Below, piece by piece: positions 44,782-57,497 of a stretch of 64,000 nucleotides of DNA. Made by a program: the position numbers and the translations under genes. Numbering within the stretch: position 1 is the first letter of the stretch; each line of letters starts with the position of its first letter. The stretch is from positions 14,373,774 through 14,437,773 of the forward strand of contig NC_049985.1 in NCBI RefSeq assembly GCF_000003815.2. The letters are read 5' to 3'. The notes beneath the pieces are model-generated. The model was given only the letters and a program-made list of their open reading frames with translations. It ran no database searches and was not told the DNA's origin. The stretch is from Branchiostoma floridae (lineage: Eukaryota > Chordata > Leptocardii > Amphioxiformes > Branchiostomatidae).

Positions 44782-47700
44782 ATGGCGGCACACCACTATA
44801 AGGTACGTTATTCTTTGTTTTATTTTGTATTCTCATGCATTCCTCATTTATACCTCCCTTAAGTTATTTAACTTTTTTTACAACATTCACGCTTGTAGTG
44901 ATCTTGCATTACACGTCTGAAACATCTGACCGTTTCCAAAATCACATCTAGTTGCTTGAGTAACTGCTTCTTGGCGTAACTTATATTACAGTTTGTCAGA
45001 ACTTACGTCTGATCTCTGAAAAGTTTATTTTTCTTTGTAACATAATTAATGTTAATCATAATTACCTCCATGATAAAGGGAGGTATAGTTTTTGGTGTGT
45101 CTGTGTTTCCAGATATCGATATTTGTGGTCAGATGATATTTTTGTGTGGGTAGGGGTTGGGAAGACAAAGGTCAAGGTCAATTTTGGGTCCCTGGTATGT
45201 GACCTTGGTACTGCAGCAAAACTGGAAATGTAGCGGCATTTTTGGTCGAAATCTCCCAAGGAGCATAACGGAACATAGGATAGATGGATTTCCATGATAT
45301 TTAGTATCCAGGTATCTTTGGCAGAGATGTACACAATGAAGTGTAAATTATACAAATTTGGACTTAATTTACTTAAAGGAAAATTTATATTTATAGTGAT
45401 TTCCATTATATGACTCATACGCAGTTTGTGGCAGGTGGAAGATAAGCAGCTACCAATTATGCTAATAAGTCTCTAATTTGCATAATCAATGCGAAAGTGT
45501 TCTAATTCATGTAGTAAATGATTGGATTGTCAATATTGTGACCTGTATAAGTCAGTTAAACTTGTATATATCCAAGCATAAATTATGCAGTTGTGAGAGT
45601 CATTTGCATAACTAAAATATTTCATGGAGATTTGAGGTCTCCGAACTCTTGATTTGTAATTTGTAATTCATTTGTTGATGGTCTCCAGCCATCAGTATTG
45701 GCCCATTTGATATTTTCATCTGCAGAGAATCATAGAGTCAAAGATCATACAGTCCAATATTAGGACTTCGAACAATTTCCTTTGCACATTATCTTGGACC
45801 TTTTAGAAGTCATGATAGTAGCTGTTTCATATCATTACTTGGAGAACTGATATCATTTTGCCCTGAGAATTATTTCAAGAGGACTGTGTAAAACTAGTAT
45901 GTGCATACACTAATGTTGCAATTTCTTCTGATTGTCACTCACATGCTGCATTGTGAATACCGCTACATGAATTAACACGTTCACTATTCACCAGTACATC
46001 GTGAGCCAGGACCATCCTCTTGTCATGACCCTCAAACATTTCAGCAACGACGACAACACTCAAATCGTTGTCATGGGTAAACAAGCGCACAATAAGGACT
46101 ACCAACTGTGGTACCATAAGGTAATGATGGCGTGTAGGCCTAATATAATTGTGTACAAAAAACGCCATTCAGAATGCGTGGATTTGCAGGGCTCTCATCC
46201 GGGCAAATGTGTCCTTTATTTTCACAAAAATGTAATCTTGATGCACGGGACGGCATGATGTCTGACACAAGTGTGTGAATCAGTAAGCAAACGGGATCAC
46301 ATGATTTAAGTGATCCAAATGTATGCGCATGTGCAGATTTATGTGGGCTTATGGAATGACCATTTTACTCATTACCTGTGCGTTGACATTGAGCAGAAAA
46401 CTGGTTAAGTGGTGAAAAGTAATATATTCAGTCCCTGTATCTTGTAGTTGCTGAAGTATGCGGTATAGTAATTTGAATTCACCATATGACATTGGTTAAT
46501 GTAACTATCATACAATGTATGTACACTAGTAGCTTCACTCTCAGAATTTCCTTCAGATAAACTTCTGGTTCAATCATGTATGACTTCTCTATCTATACCT
46601 GATGATATGTTTTTCAATCCATTAGGATGACAGCTATATAATAGCTATGGCTACTGCAGACAACAGAGCAGTAACTAACGAAGTGACGACACCAGCAAAT
46701 GGTAATCGGTAAGTTTCATTCCATGAACCTGAATCAATATTTAGTTTATAACAGCTTCTTGCCCGAATGCAAGCTGCATGAAACTGAAAAAAGACAAAAA
46801 ACTATTGAGAGAAATATATGAAATTGTGACTACTCTAGTCTAAATGTTAACTTATCGAGTTTGAGTTAGAATAATAACAGTTTGCTGCATTTAGCAACAG
46901 TCATTTTTTTAGAATGGTAGTTAATTAAGTTATTTTTTGTAAAAAGCATTCCAAGTCACTGTGAGGGTTTTTGAATACTATCTATAACAATTTTGAATTA
47001 TAAAAGAATATCTAAGCCCGAATAATTCTTAAACAAGCTTTTCAGAATTCTTTAAGATAAATATTTCGGAAACATTCTGACTGAAAGTGACCATACAAAA
47101 ATTTCAAATAGATATGTGATTCTTTCACTTCACTTCTAGAAACATTTACAAATATCTGTAATATTTCCAAACGATAGATTTGGATGATTGCCCCATAAAA
47201 GCCCTATTGTTTGTCTCTGCATATTCTACATTTTTTTGTAACTACTGGGTACTTTGTGGCGAGCAATCGACATTCAACTGTACTTCCCTATACATTGAAC
47301 GTGTGAATTGCTTTCTGTCCAGTTCACTGATTATCACATAGTGTTACAAAATGTAGAATATGATAAATAATGGTAGAATGTTGTTACCATCATTTAGAAA
47401 CTATTGGAAGTATCCCATTTGACATCATTAACATTTCCGAAGAAAGTTTTACATTGACGAGGGGATATTTAGAAAGTTGAAATAACATTCAAGTATAGAA
47501 TCTCTTAGACATATCATTACAATGAATTTAAACATTTGTCAATGATGACAATTAGTTGAAATGGATTTTACTGAAGTGTGAAAATGATTTTCCCCTAACA
47601 ACAGTAATTTCGTCATAGCTAGGTGCTTGTTCAATGTATAATTTGATTTGGAGGAAACTATTTGCAACTGTCACGGAACCTGGCATTTCTTAACATCAAT

Positions 47701-48050
47701 TAATTCGGAATCATGCACGCAAAATGTTTTGGATAGATGAAGTCACAGATAAATGGATAGGTAACGAGAAAGTGATTGTTGACAAAATGAAGAGGAGTCA
47801 TTGAACTGTTTTTTTTGCCGTTTCATTTCCTAGTATCTTCAATAGGACGAAGACTGGTGCTCAGAATCAGAAGTGGAACATCGTGCCCACCGACGCGGGA
47901 GCGGTGTACATTACCCCAGAGCTGGATAATAATTTGGCCCTGACACTGAAGGACGGCAACCCGCAGGAAGGGACTGAAGTGATTCTGACACCAATTCTAG
48001 ATAGTGGAATCCCTACTGGAAGTCAACTGTGGAAATTTGATCACAAGTAA
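44782..48050 (+). CDS. Small ricin-type beta-trefoil (QxW) lectin-like protein, complete (148 aa)
   Basis: Coding exons are 44782-44802, 45995-46120, 46626-46708 and 47834-48050, all with AG/GT sites and in frame; the exon with the ATG begins at 44758. Three QxW motifs, QLW at residues 44-46, QKW at 89-91 and QLW at 141-143, are spaced by about 45-52 residues, as in the three lobes of a ricin-B-type beta-trefoil. There is no signal peptide, so the protein is predicted to be cytosolic or unconventionally secreted. It consists of the trefoil alone with no catalytic chain. The expected role is carbohydrate or ligand binding; the ligand is unknown. Promoter module B lies 3.3 kb upstream. A paralogue with identical exon 3 length and intron phases begins at 61764. 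Confidence 0.88.
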
Positions 48051-49180
48051 ACTTAAAATGCACTTAATGTGATGATTATCAACAATCACAATATTGCATT
48101 TTTTGTGTCATCAACTATCCAATCTATCTATCCAATATGTAGCTGGGGGTGAACATTGCCTCTTCTATACACGCACTTGTATGGCCACAGCAAGCAAATT
48201 GTATGGATGACACCTCCTTTGAAGACTCAAACTTTAATGTAAGAGGGTGAAAAAAACACGATTGGTAAAATAATAGACATTGTAACAAGAATTGAAGCAA
48301 CAAAACATGGTATTGCAACCAACAAGTCTTTTACTTCTGTATTCAAAAGGTACCCAAAGTGACACCAGTGTGTTAGACTGGTTCACTTACCAAGTAACTT
48401 ATCTATGAACAGTCATGGCTTAGCCACATTGGTCCCACTTTTTGTTATCAAACTAGGTTTGTAAGTACAATCAAGGATGCCACACCATTTAATTTTGGTA
48501 CTCATCATATTGACCATCTCTGGAGGGGGAAAATTCTTTTTTTTCAAAATTAGGTGAAAATCAATGCCCGATGTTATCCATCAAATGTACTTGCTGTGGC
48601 CTAAGGTTTAAGTTGTTGTTGTTGTTGTCCTTCTTTAACGTCTACTTCACTGCTAGACATGGTCTCTTGGTGCTTAAACTATAGCTCATTGGAAATACTA
48701 TAACGCTAACAAAAACAACTGAAGTGGTTTGCAACCTTTGTAGACGGTTATGATGACATCAGATAAACTTGCTAGTATTCAACAATATGTTCTGTACTGT
48801 CGCCATTGTCACGAGTCTAAATACATGTATCTAATTCCATGTAATTTTTCATATTCCATATACATATACATGGTACATGTACATGTAATATGTGTGCAGT
48901 TGCATGGAAAGGTGAAAGATTTCTAAGGATATCCTTGAGAGTGTATTCAGGTAACTCTCCTGCCTTTGTACTAAAGAACTCTTACGAGGGGGCTGATCAG
49001 ACTGAAGTCATGCGGTTACAAGGTAGTACATAATCCTTGGACCTCTTTACCACAATTCTCTTTACTTTCCCTTTATCATATTGTTTAAGGTGTTTACAAA
49101 TTCCATTTTCGTACATGTAACCCCTGACTTCAGTCAATTTTGTCACATTTTTTTTTTTCATTTTGTCATAACGTATTTAG
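48051..49180. other. 3' flank of the beta-trefoil gene
   Basis: The region probably includes the 3' UTR. A short (GTT)n tract lies near 48615. No exon was recognised. Confidence 0.5.
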
Positions 49181-49181
49181 A

Positions 49182-49745
49182 ATCAGGCACACAATGTCCC
49201 TCTAGAGACAGACAACAAGTTGGCAACATCCAGAGTGTGAGTAGTCCTGAATTTTGGGAAGATAGTAAGTCTATAGGGATGTGAATCTTGTCATAGGGGT
49301 AGACGCTGTGCCAACAGATTTTATTGCTTTTTATTACCATTTATCTAAATGCAGGCACACAATGTCCTTCTGATAGCACATGTCATACCATCTATACCTG
49401 GTGAAAAATGAGAAACAATCAGATTGTGAATTTTCATGAAATCATGTAAAACCACAAGTCTAAAGGAATGATGACTTTGTTATAGAAGTAGACGCTGTGC
49501 TAATAGACCTTACATATTTTTTTTTGCTATTTTAACATAGTTTATTGGTAATCAGGCACACAATGTCCTTCTAATGACAAATCATACTAAGTTTACTTGG
49601 TGAAAAGTGAGAAATATTCAGATTGTGAGTTTTCCTACATGTTCGAAGGCGTTAAGCCTTAGGAAATTGTGGTTCTGTCATAGAAGTAGACGCTGTGCCA
49701 ATAGTTTTTGTTTTTCATTGCCAATGTTTTCGATACAAGCATCTC
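49182..49745. repeat. Three tandem units of about 190 bp
   Basis: Each unit starts AGGCACACAATGTCC(C/T)TCT (about 49183, 49355 and 49553) and ends with TAGACGCTGTGC.AA.AGA-type text (49300, 49490, 49688) before a T-rich stretch. The units have diverged, and their open frames are short. Their function is unknown. Confidence 0.8.
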
Positions 49746-50742
49746 ATGTTGAGACCGCTGCTACACCCATATTAGCAGACAGGCTGTTAGTCAACTACAG
49801 CAGTCTAAAACATGTGTAAAACTATCTACACATAGAGGTGCTGTATCTATATCATTGGCACCTTTTTTCAAGTATACATTATCTATAGGAAACGATAAGT
49901 GAAATTTAGACCCCAGTCTATACAGTTGAAAGTCTAACACTGCAAAGTAAGAACCGCTTTGTTCCATCTAAAGCCAAAGGAAAGCATGTACTCTGGTCTC
50001 AGAGTTAACACTTATATGGAAGACCCGTGAAACTTGTGTGAATGTAGTTTAAGACAAGAAAAAACTGCATTGCTTACCTTTGTCACAGGTATGACTTTCA
50101 TGACTGTACATCAATGACGTCAGCAGATTTTTATGTTATGTTATCCTAAGATGAATGGTTGATGGGAATGTTAAAGAACTTGTGACATGTTAAGAACTTG
50201 AGACCCAAAATGTATAATAACGAATAAGAAGACAAAATGTTACCATTTTCTTATGATCTGTTATAGGCTTGAAAAAAATATGAACTAACTGGGGAAAGCA
50301 CATTATAGCAAAAGAATTATCATGTCAAGGATCTAGGAATACAACTGGAAATAGTACATTGTGTTACATCTTTTGTTACAGTCCCCAGAAAAAAAACAAT
50401 GAAAACTATTTTTAATATCAAGTCTTTTAACACGCGTACAGTTACCAACACTACTGTATCTGCTGTCTGACATTGAGACTGGCGATGTTAAGGAAGTTGA
50501 AGATTTTGTAGCTCTGGCTTTTTCATTAATTAATAATAAAGCGTAACTGCTTGCATTTTGTGATTCTGTAATTTTTACCTTGTTCGTCAGAGTGACGGAA
50601 TGGTTGTATGTGTTAGCATGAGACATGTAAACATACAGTACATCCAGCACACATCGTTTCTGGCTTATTATACAAAGTAAAATGACAAAGTAAAGAAAAA
50701 AAAACATTTAAAAAGGCATTATAAACAAAACGTGCCATCAAG

Positions 50743-50774
<32 letters not shown>

Positions 50775-51150
50775 ATGTGCGCGCGCGTGTGTTCATGAGT
50801 GTTAGTATGATGCATAGAAATACGTCGGACTCCGTTCCCATGGAAATTGGATATTGTAACGTTATATCTCCCTATAGCCAAATGACTTTGACCAATCAAT
50901 ATTGATGAGATTGACAAAATTCACCGCGATATAATTGACTTTCAAACTAGGGCGTGAGTGTTCTAATAATAGATTACATTCTATACAGTATATACTCAGT
51001 GGTCTAGCACCAATACTTTAATTGAAATTGCAACAAATAGCCGCTATACATTGAAATTGGTAGCTGACCGCCTGAAAGTAAAACGTAGGTAAAGGTAGTC
51101 TTGTTGCCTTTTTAACGCAGAAATAAAGGCAGTTGGTGGTTATTCAATGT
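49746..51150. other. Intergenic region with a (GT)n/(GC)n microsatellite
   Basis: A GT tract followed by GCGCGCG lies at about 50740-50790. No gene is recognised; the minus-strand open frame 50333-50707 has no family resemblance. Confidence 0.5.
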
Positions 51151-51153
51151 GCC

Positions 51154-51155
<2 letters not shown>

Positions 51156-51238
<83 letters not shown>
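51156..51238. repeat. (TA)n microsatellite, about 40 units
   Basis: This is an uninterrupted TATA tract. It creates artefactual open frames of alternating Ile and Tyr. Confidence 0.97.
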
Positions 51239-51239
<1 letters not shown>

Positions 51240-51241
<2 letters not shown>

Positions 51242-52420
51242 TGTATATGGCTACTTAGAAATGTGGCTATCTGTATACAAATTAATGAGTATCAATACGC
51301 TAAAATTTACGTGGAAACGAGAATATTTTGATAATTATGGACCCGCCTAACTATGCAGGGTCCTACGGCCGTAACTCACGGCCCGGACTCGGCACACCAC
51401 ACGGAGCGAGTCGCACATGTTGGACGTTCACATCGCTAACTCACAACAAACCTCCACATGTTATACCTTCTACCTACCTAGTCCCTTGACCTCCAGGTCG
51501 TTGGGGGGACAAGGTAGCCATGAAGATACATCATTTTAAAGCTTAGAAAACGCTTGTTACACACATGGATGGAAGTTTTTAAAAAAACTAAGACATCAAG
51601 GGTGAAAAATGCCATCAAAATTTTCAAACTGGGGGAAAACCACCTTAAAATTGTAGTACAAGAAAGTTACACATCCGATACCACAATATATGGGTTGCTT
51701 CCAAATAAGACTGAGATGCAAATAAGGCTGACGCAACGCCATGCCCGCGGAACACTTAAACGCGGAAGTGACTTCCCCGGCTCGCGAGGCATTTTTACGA
51801 AGGCTATATCTCAACAATCTTTTATCCCCTGTTTAAAATGTCAACATTGCCAGGGTCTACATACAACATACTACAATTCTGGTAAGTTTGAAGTTCTAGG
51901 CCGTTCTCAATTTTACACAGCGATCAATCGAAAATCGCTACGCGTACGGAAAACCCCGCCGCCGCACGCATGTGCGTTGAGAATGGAAATCCTACTAACA
52001 GGCCATGTACCTCAGATTGAAGGATTGGCGGGAAATATTCAAATGTCCCGTCCTTGAAAAGTGCACAAGGCAATGTGATTCTGCCAACTATCGCAATGCG
52101 TGTCGGGAAATGATACACTTTTCGTCATTCGACCTTGAATTGTGCACCAATCAATGTCATCCGTGCAACTTACTTCAACTCTTTAAATCCAACTGAAAAG
52201 AGCGCCACCTAGCTGTATGCAGCATTACAACAGAACTTTAACTTCCAGGGCCCCTCAAAGGTTCTCATATTGTCATCATTCACAAATGGGTGGGTAGGGG
52301 TCAGGAAAACGAAGGCTAAGTTCGATAATGGGCCTCCTAGCGGCTTCCTGAGGTACTGCAGCAAAACTTCAATTTTTGACATCTCGTGTTCTGAACATGC
52401 TGTGGCCATGATTTTTGAGT
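51240..52420. other. Region without a recognised gene; unexplained 168-codon open frame; dispersed repeat
   Basis: The plus-strand frame 51554-52057 is open for 167 residues but resembles no family I know and has no obvious splice or promoter context. It may be part of an unidentified repeat, since the GC-richer text around 51350-51510 (GACCTCCAGGTCGTTGGGGG) is unlike its neighbours. From 52250 to 52410 is a decayed member of the dispersed family at 31060 and 45061. Confidence 0.4.
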
Positions 52421-52421
52421 G

Positions 52422-52563
52422 GTAGATTGCCTAAGTGATGACTTACATAATGTAATACTAATCATGCAAATAAACAGCTAATTTGCATAATTGTAGATTG
52501 CCTAAGTGATGACTTACATAATGTAATACTAATCATGCAAATAAACAGCTAATTTGCATAATT
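52422..52563. repeat. Perfect 71-bp tandem duplication in an octamer-rich repeat region
   Basis: 52422-52492 and 52493-52563 are identical, each with ATCATGCAAATAAACAGCTAATTTGCATAATT. Further down to 53050 similar but degenerate units recur (AATTATGCAAATGAC, TTGTCACATATGTA.CTGA), so ATGCAAAT/ATTTGCAT sites occur in many copies over 600 bp. Confidence 0.88.
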
Positions 52564-53439
52564 AATGAGGAAAGTTCAGACATCCACTGAGTTTCATGAT
52601 AGGACTTTCAAACTTGTCACATATGTAGCTGAGAAAGTGAAATGTCCAATACATATCAATTATGCAAATGACGACCTCATTTACATAATTAATGAGAAAA
52701 CATGAACATGTTGACGGATCATCATGATTTTTGGTATGTAGATATCCTAAGTGAAGACTTACATAGAAGGATACTTATGCAAATTAACAGTAAATTTGTC
52801 ACATATGTAACTGAGAAAGAAAGAAATGTCAATACATGTTAATTATGCAAATGACAACCTAATTTGTATAATTGATGAGAAAATATTAATATGTTGACCA
52901 ATTGTCATAATTTTTGTTATGTAGATAGCCTAAGTGATGACATACATGAAGCAAACCATTAGTTAATTTTCATAATTAATGACGGATGTTTATAAATCCA
53001 CTGCAGTGCATGATAGGACTTTCAAACTTGTCACATATGTAACTGACAAAGAGAGAAATGTCAAAAGACACTTGGCCAAAGCCCCCCTATTGTTTGGCCT
53101 GGCCGGAGTCTGGTAGTGACTACATGATTTGACATTGTCAACTTTGCCAAGAAGTTTATGTTATTGGTAGCGTTTGTGGGTTTGTGGGAACACACGTTCA
53201 TGCATGCAGTCGTTTGCTATTGGAGTAGGTACTCTTTAGTAATACATGAATAAGACCTTAAAGTCTTGAATAAAGGCATGATTATTTGGCGAAGGGATGT
53301 GTTCGTGGAACTCTAGTTGAAGATATGAAATGTGAAATTTGCCTTAACACTGTACTGACTCAAGTCAGCGCAGGAGAAGTTAATCAAAATGAAAAAAAAA
53401 TACACTGACTTCAACTTGAATTTTCTGAAACTGATCTTT

Positions 53440-53660
53440 CTGTGGAGTCCATAGTTCAATATATGAAGCTACATGTATAAATCTGATTGGTTAACACACA
53501 GACGTTTACGTGAAGATTCAAGATACTTTTCCTGCTTAAGGTGTTTCTAAAGCTGAGTTGCAAGTGGGATTGATTGTCCTTTCATAAAATCTTAGTCATA
53601 CTGAAGGCACGCCCAACGACTGCTGTACACAAGTTGATCATGCACCAGTATTTCAAAAAT
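53440..53660 (+). promoter_or_regulatory. Partial copy (D) of the promoter-module upstream part
   Basis: CTGATTGGTTAACACACAGACG resembles the CCAAT core of the tandem array. AAGCTGAGTTGCAAGTGGGA, CATAAAATCTTAGTCATACT and GTACACAAGTTGATCATGCACC match the upstream part of modules A-C. The octamer, TATA and exon 1 parts are missing, so the copy is truncated. Confidence 0.65.
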
Positions 53661-54850
53661 GATCAGTTACATGTTGCTATTGCAGCTTACCTTTGCCAAT
53701 TCTGTTGTGTAACTATTTTTTGTCTCTCTAGCCCTGCTAAAACGAAACGTCGCAATCGTAACACAACACGGAATTGCACGGAGAATGTTCGCGCGGTTTG
53801 AATTGGGTTCCATAATACCACCAGGAACAATATTAACTTGACGTTATGTACCTATAAACATCCACTGTTGCTACTTAATTTCCTGTTGATAATTGTACAA
53901 AAGAACATAAACTGTACGGTGCAAAAGGCATAAGAAACGGACATATACTGTCAAGAATTTTAACTTTGGCCCGTCACAACGCTATGACGTAAACTTTACC
54001 GCTGGCGTTGAAATAAAAATAGCGGGGAAAACATGGCGGCGTTTCTATTTTGCCCATTCAACTGTAAATTCAGGTTATTATGCAACAGTTCTTGGCACTT
54101 CGACAAGAGTTTTAGGTCACCAACCAAACAGAAATTTAAGATTACTGCTCGTCTTGTGCCGTGAACACGAGTGATTATTATCTACAAATCCGGAGATAAA
54201 CATAACGATATGTTCTTCCCACTACGCGCTCGCCTGCCCCGATAAGGAACTGAAAACTTTTGACCTTGTTGTCTTCGAACACATCAGTATAGAATCCTTT
54301 TTGAAAATGTGTCAAACACCTGGATGTTTAAAGTGTGCATGCCTCGAAAATTACTGTTGCTGCACAAGTATATATCATTACATTCATCGCTTATATCATA
54401 AGGCGGTATCATGATTAATCGCGGTATTATGGTAATGGGTGTTATAATTCACTTTCATGACAGTTGTTATGACGACGTTCAAAAATGAATCTAGTACAAT
54501 GGTGTTTGTAAGGTGTTGCCGCATGTAAAGGAATTTTTTGAGGACTCAGCGCAGGAGAAGTTAATCAAAACAAAACAAAAAATACACTAATGTGGATTCA
54601 ACTTACTTGAGAACTTTTGAAGCTGATCTTTCTGTGGGTCTCATTGTCTCTTAGTCAAGTTCATCGCCACTTCGCCTTAATTATATGAAGCTACGCGTAT
54701 TTATATATAAAGCTGATCAGTTAAAGATATAAGCACACAAAACTTTCACGTGAATTAACCATTATGATACTTTCACAGTACATGAACGTGGTATATGATT
54801 AAGTTTGTAGAGTCTGGAGAAGCTGCCTGTTTCTGGAAATAGAAATTGTC
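53661..54850. other. Upstream region of the second beta-trefoil locus, no gene recognised
   Basis: It contains array-like text at 54600-54760 (TGATCTTTCTGTGGGTCTCATTGTC, CTACGCGTATTTATATATAAAGCTGATCAGTTAAAG, TTTCACGTGAA), a diverged copy of the CCAAT/E-box unit. Short open frames are not supported. Confidence 0.45.
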
Positions 54851-54856
54851 TGAATG

Positions 54857-55560
54857 TCTTCAGTTCGAAAAGAAAAGCAGTGCGTCCTTGGTTAGGGTCA
54901 TACAAGTCAAGGTTCCGTCGCCTTGAGTACTTGTTTTGACAGTTGTTATGACGACGTTCAAAAATCACTCGAAAAGTTGGAGAGTACAATAGTGTTTGTA
55001 AGGTGTTGCAGATCTTACAACAGATATGGATAACTGCTATAGACATCATAAAATATGTATAAGTTTCTTTCATGTGTAACCGTTATGAGTCACTTTCATG
55101 ACAGTTATGACGAAGTTAAAAAATGAGTCGAACACAGTGTAGGTGTTGCCGCAGATCTTCCAACAGATATGGATACATACTATAGCCATAATAAAATATG
55201 TATAATTCTCTTTCATGTTTCTCCATTTTATCACTTTTCTCGCCCCGCGGCAACGCCTTTCGCTTCTTTTGTTGGAACAACATTTTTCTCCAAGCCCCAA
55301 ACTACAAACAATGTATACAAATGTGAATGTAAAGGTAAATCGGGTGACCCCAGGCTCAGGACATGACATGACTTGTCATTTCTGCATGAGCGGGTAGTTG
55401 AATGTGGCTTTGCTGAGGCTTTCATATGTCAGGCAAGCACAAGCAACATGGAAGAATAGGCCACTCGTCCGCAGACCGGCTTCCAGTCTGAGACTAAAAC
55501 TTTGCGCCGCGCGCGGGAAGACTTCGCCGCCTTTGCGCCGCTCACGATCGACCACAATCC
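54857..55560. repeat. Segmental duplication, copy 1 (partner 57498-58212)
   Basis: ATGTCTTCAGTTCGAAAAGA through CAACAGATATGGATA and the CGTCCGCAGACCGGCT block recur about 2.64 kb downstream in order and orientation. The copies flank promoter module C. No coding frame is conserved. Confidence 0.85.
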
Positions 55561-55794
55561 GTATAAAGCTGATCATTTGAAAACTTTCACATGAAGGAAC
55601 CATTATGATACTTTCACAGTACATGAACGTGGTATATGATTAAGTTTTGTAGATTGGCATAAGTTTGGAGAAACTGCCTGTTTCTGGAAATAACAGTACG
55701 TTCTCGAATTCTTTTTACCTTTACAGGGACCCTAAGCAGAAGATGACTAAAATAATTATATTTCAATGCGTTTCTGAAGCTGAGCTTCAAGTAG

Positions 55795-56400
55795 GGTTCA
55801 TTGCCCTTTCGTAAAATCTTAGTCATACTGTAGGCACACCCAACAATTGCGGTAAACAAGTTAGTCATGCACCATCACTACCGTATCCATGTATGAATCA
55901 TGATTTCTTCACGTGAATGGTAGGAGTTACAATTTTATGCAAGCTTTGATCAATGCGAGGGTTCATTTCTCCTGATGTATTTGCATAACAATACCTGATT
56001 GTCATTAATTTCAAACACATCAAATTCTGTTCAGCGGCTTTAAGTTTCGGGCAAAACCGCCCAAACCCCAGTTTCTCCGGAACTCCGAAGCTATCCAGAC
56101 TGCGGACCCGAGTCTCCACAGCATAAAACTCAGCGCCACCCTGGTCGACATCATCCTCACTTCGGTTTACCAGAATTTGTAAGTTTCATTTGTGTCACAG
56201 TTGCCGAATGATTTAATTAATGGAAACGTTTTGCCATCACTACTGCGGCTTGTTCCAGGGATGCATTTGAGGTGCAAAGTAGTTTCTGTCATTCTTCCTT
56301 TGACTTGCGAGGACTTACTAGTGACTGTCAATATGTAATATGTAGCAGAAAAAAACGTCGCTCGAGCGGTACCGCTGTCCGTAAGAAACTTTGGTCAGGG
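55795..56400 (+). promoter_or_regulatory. Promoter plus non-coding first-exon module, copy C
   Basis: It contains TTTGATCAATGCGA (a weakened CCAAT), octamer ATTTGCAT at 55979-55986, ACAATACCTGATTGTC, a poor TATA position (CTTTAAGTTT, 56038), CCCCAGTTTCTCCGGAACTC and a first exon ending at TTT/GTAAGT (56178/56179). It is taken to drive the second beta-trefoil gene, whose coding exons start at 61764. The following intron matches that of copy A up to about 56400. Confidence 0.75.
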
Positions 56401-57497
56401 TTGCGGGGAGCGCTCCCCACGGTCCGCCCAAGCGCGAAGTCCGGGAAGTCGGACACAAACGTGTCTGGCAGTGCGCGAGAACGGTAAACCCTACTCTTTG
56501 GGGAATGAAACGTCTCCGAAATTCATTATTGTTAGTTTCGACCACTCCGAACGCGCGTCGGCAGACTTTATTGGCCAGTGCCACGCTCTTGAAAGTTGAA
56601 CGTTAACGAACCCTCAGAAAGACGTGTCCCTGCAATAGACCCCATGAGTACTCGAGTGCGTTCAAAGAGATGTTGGTATCTGACTGAGGTCTTCATCGGA
56701 ACACAAGCCTAGTGAGCCACTGCAAAATTTCGTTGTTTCTTTCGCTGTTTCACATAGTAATAGTCTTTCCCATTCATTTCCGATACGTGAAATAGAAGGA
56801 AGCATATCTTTTTAACAAAAAAAAACAACAACAACAAAACAATGACTGGGGTTTGTAGAGGAGACTGATTCGCCCTAAGAACAGCTGACCCGGCTCAGTT
56901 CGCCTCTAGCCTAGGTTAGAATCCACTCATTTCAGCTTGTGTCTGCTATCAATGAAATTATAGATTTAATCGCTTTGGGTCTACCGTCTTCACTCCAGTA
57001 CCTACCCCCATACTGTGCAGTTGACGCAAGGTTGAACGAAGTAATAGTGGCAACAAATCTTAGTGGCAACAAAAATTGCAGTTACGAAACCGCCATGCTT
57101 GCTAATAACAGAACTGCAGGTCTGTTTGTTTCTGTACGGAGTACTGAGACTTTGATTACAACATGATCGCCTACTGTGGAGTTGACGCAACAACAACCGA
57201 GGAGGTTGGTCGTTACCAAATCCCTGCATATGAAGGCGAGACCGTCTTTTCTCACCGAGTCTTAGGTCCGTACAGAAAAACTTGGCTTGGTGTGGCCCTA
57301 CTCGCACCTGTTGCATTGGGTTCTGGTCGCCTGGGCCAAGGGCTTGTCGGCTTTGCTGACGAAGCAAAGACGTTTAACTATGTCCAGAGAAACCAGAGTG
57401 TGTGTACTTCGGTTTTGTCAAGACGGTGTTGTCTCACTTCAGTCCGCACAGAAAAACGCGCGTGTCCGTGCATCCTATGGGAACGCTAATTGCATGT
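56401..57497. other. First intron of the second beta-trefoil gene, GC-richer mosaic
   Basis: Repeated small blocks such as GTGGAGTTGACGCAA (57177; compare 43330 and CAGTTGACGCAAG at 57019) and TCTGTACGGAGTACTGAGAC (57132) are shared with the intron of the first locus. Overlapping open frames of 60-130 codons reflect GC content, not genes. Confidence 0.45.

Noticed and set aside
51147-51350. Open frames of alternating Ile-Tyr
   Set aside because: Translation of the (TA)n microsatellite.
51554-52057. 167-codon plus-strand open frame
   Set aside because: No recognisable family, low-complexity composition, no splice or promoter context; possibly part of an unidentified repeat, so not called a gene.
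52422-52563. Possible CRISPR-like repeat array
   Set aside because: Only two adjacent identical 71-bp units without spacers, in an animal genome; it is a simple tandem duplication.
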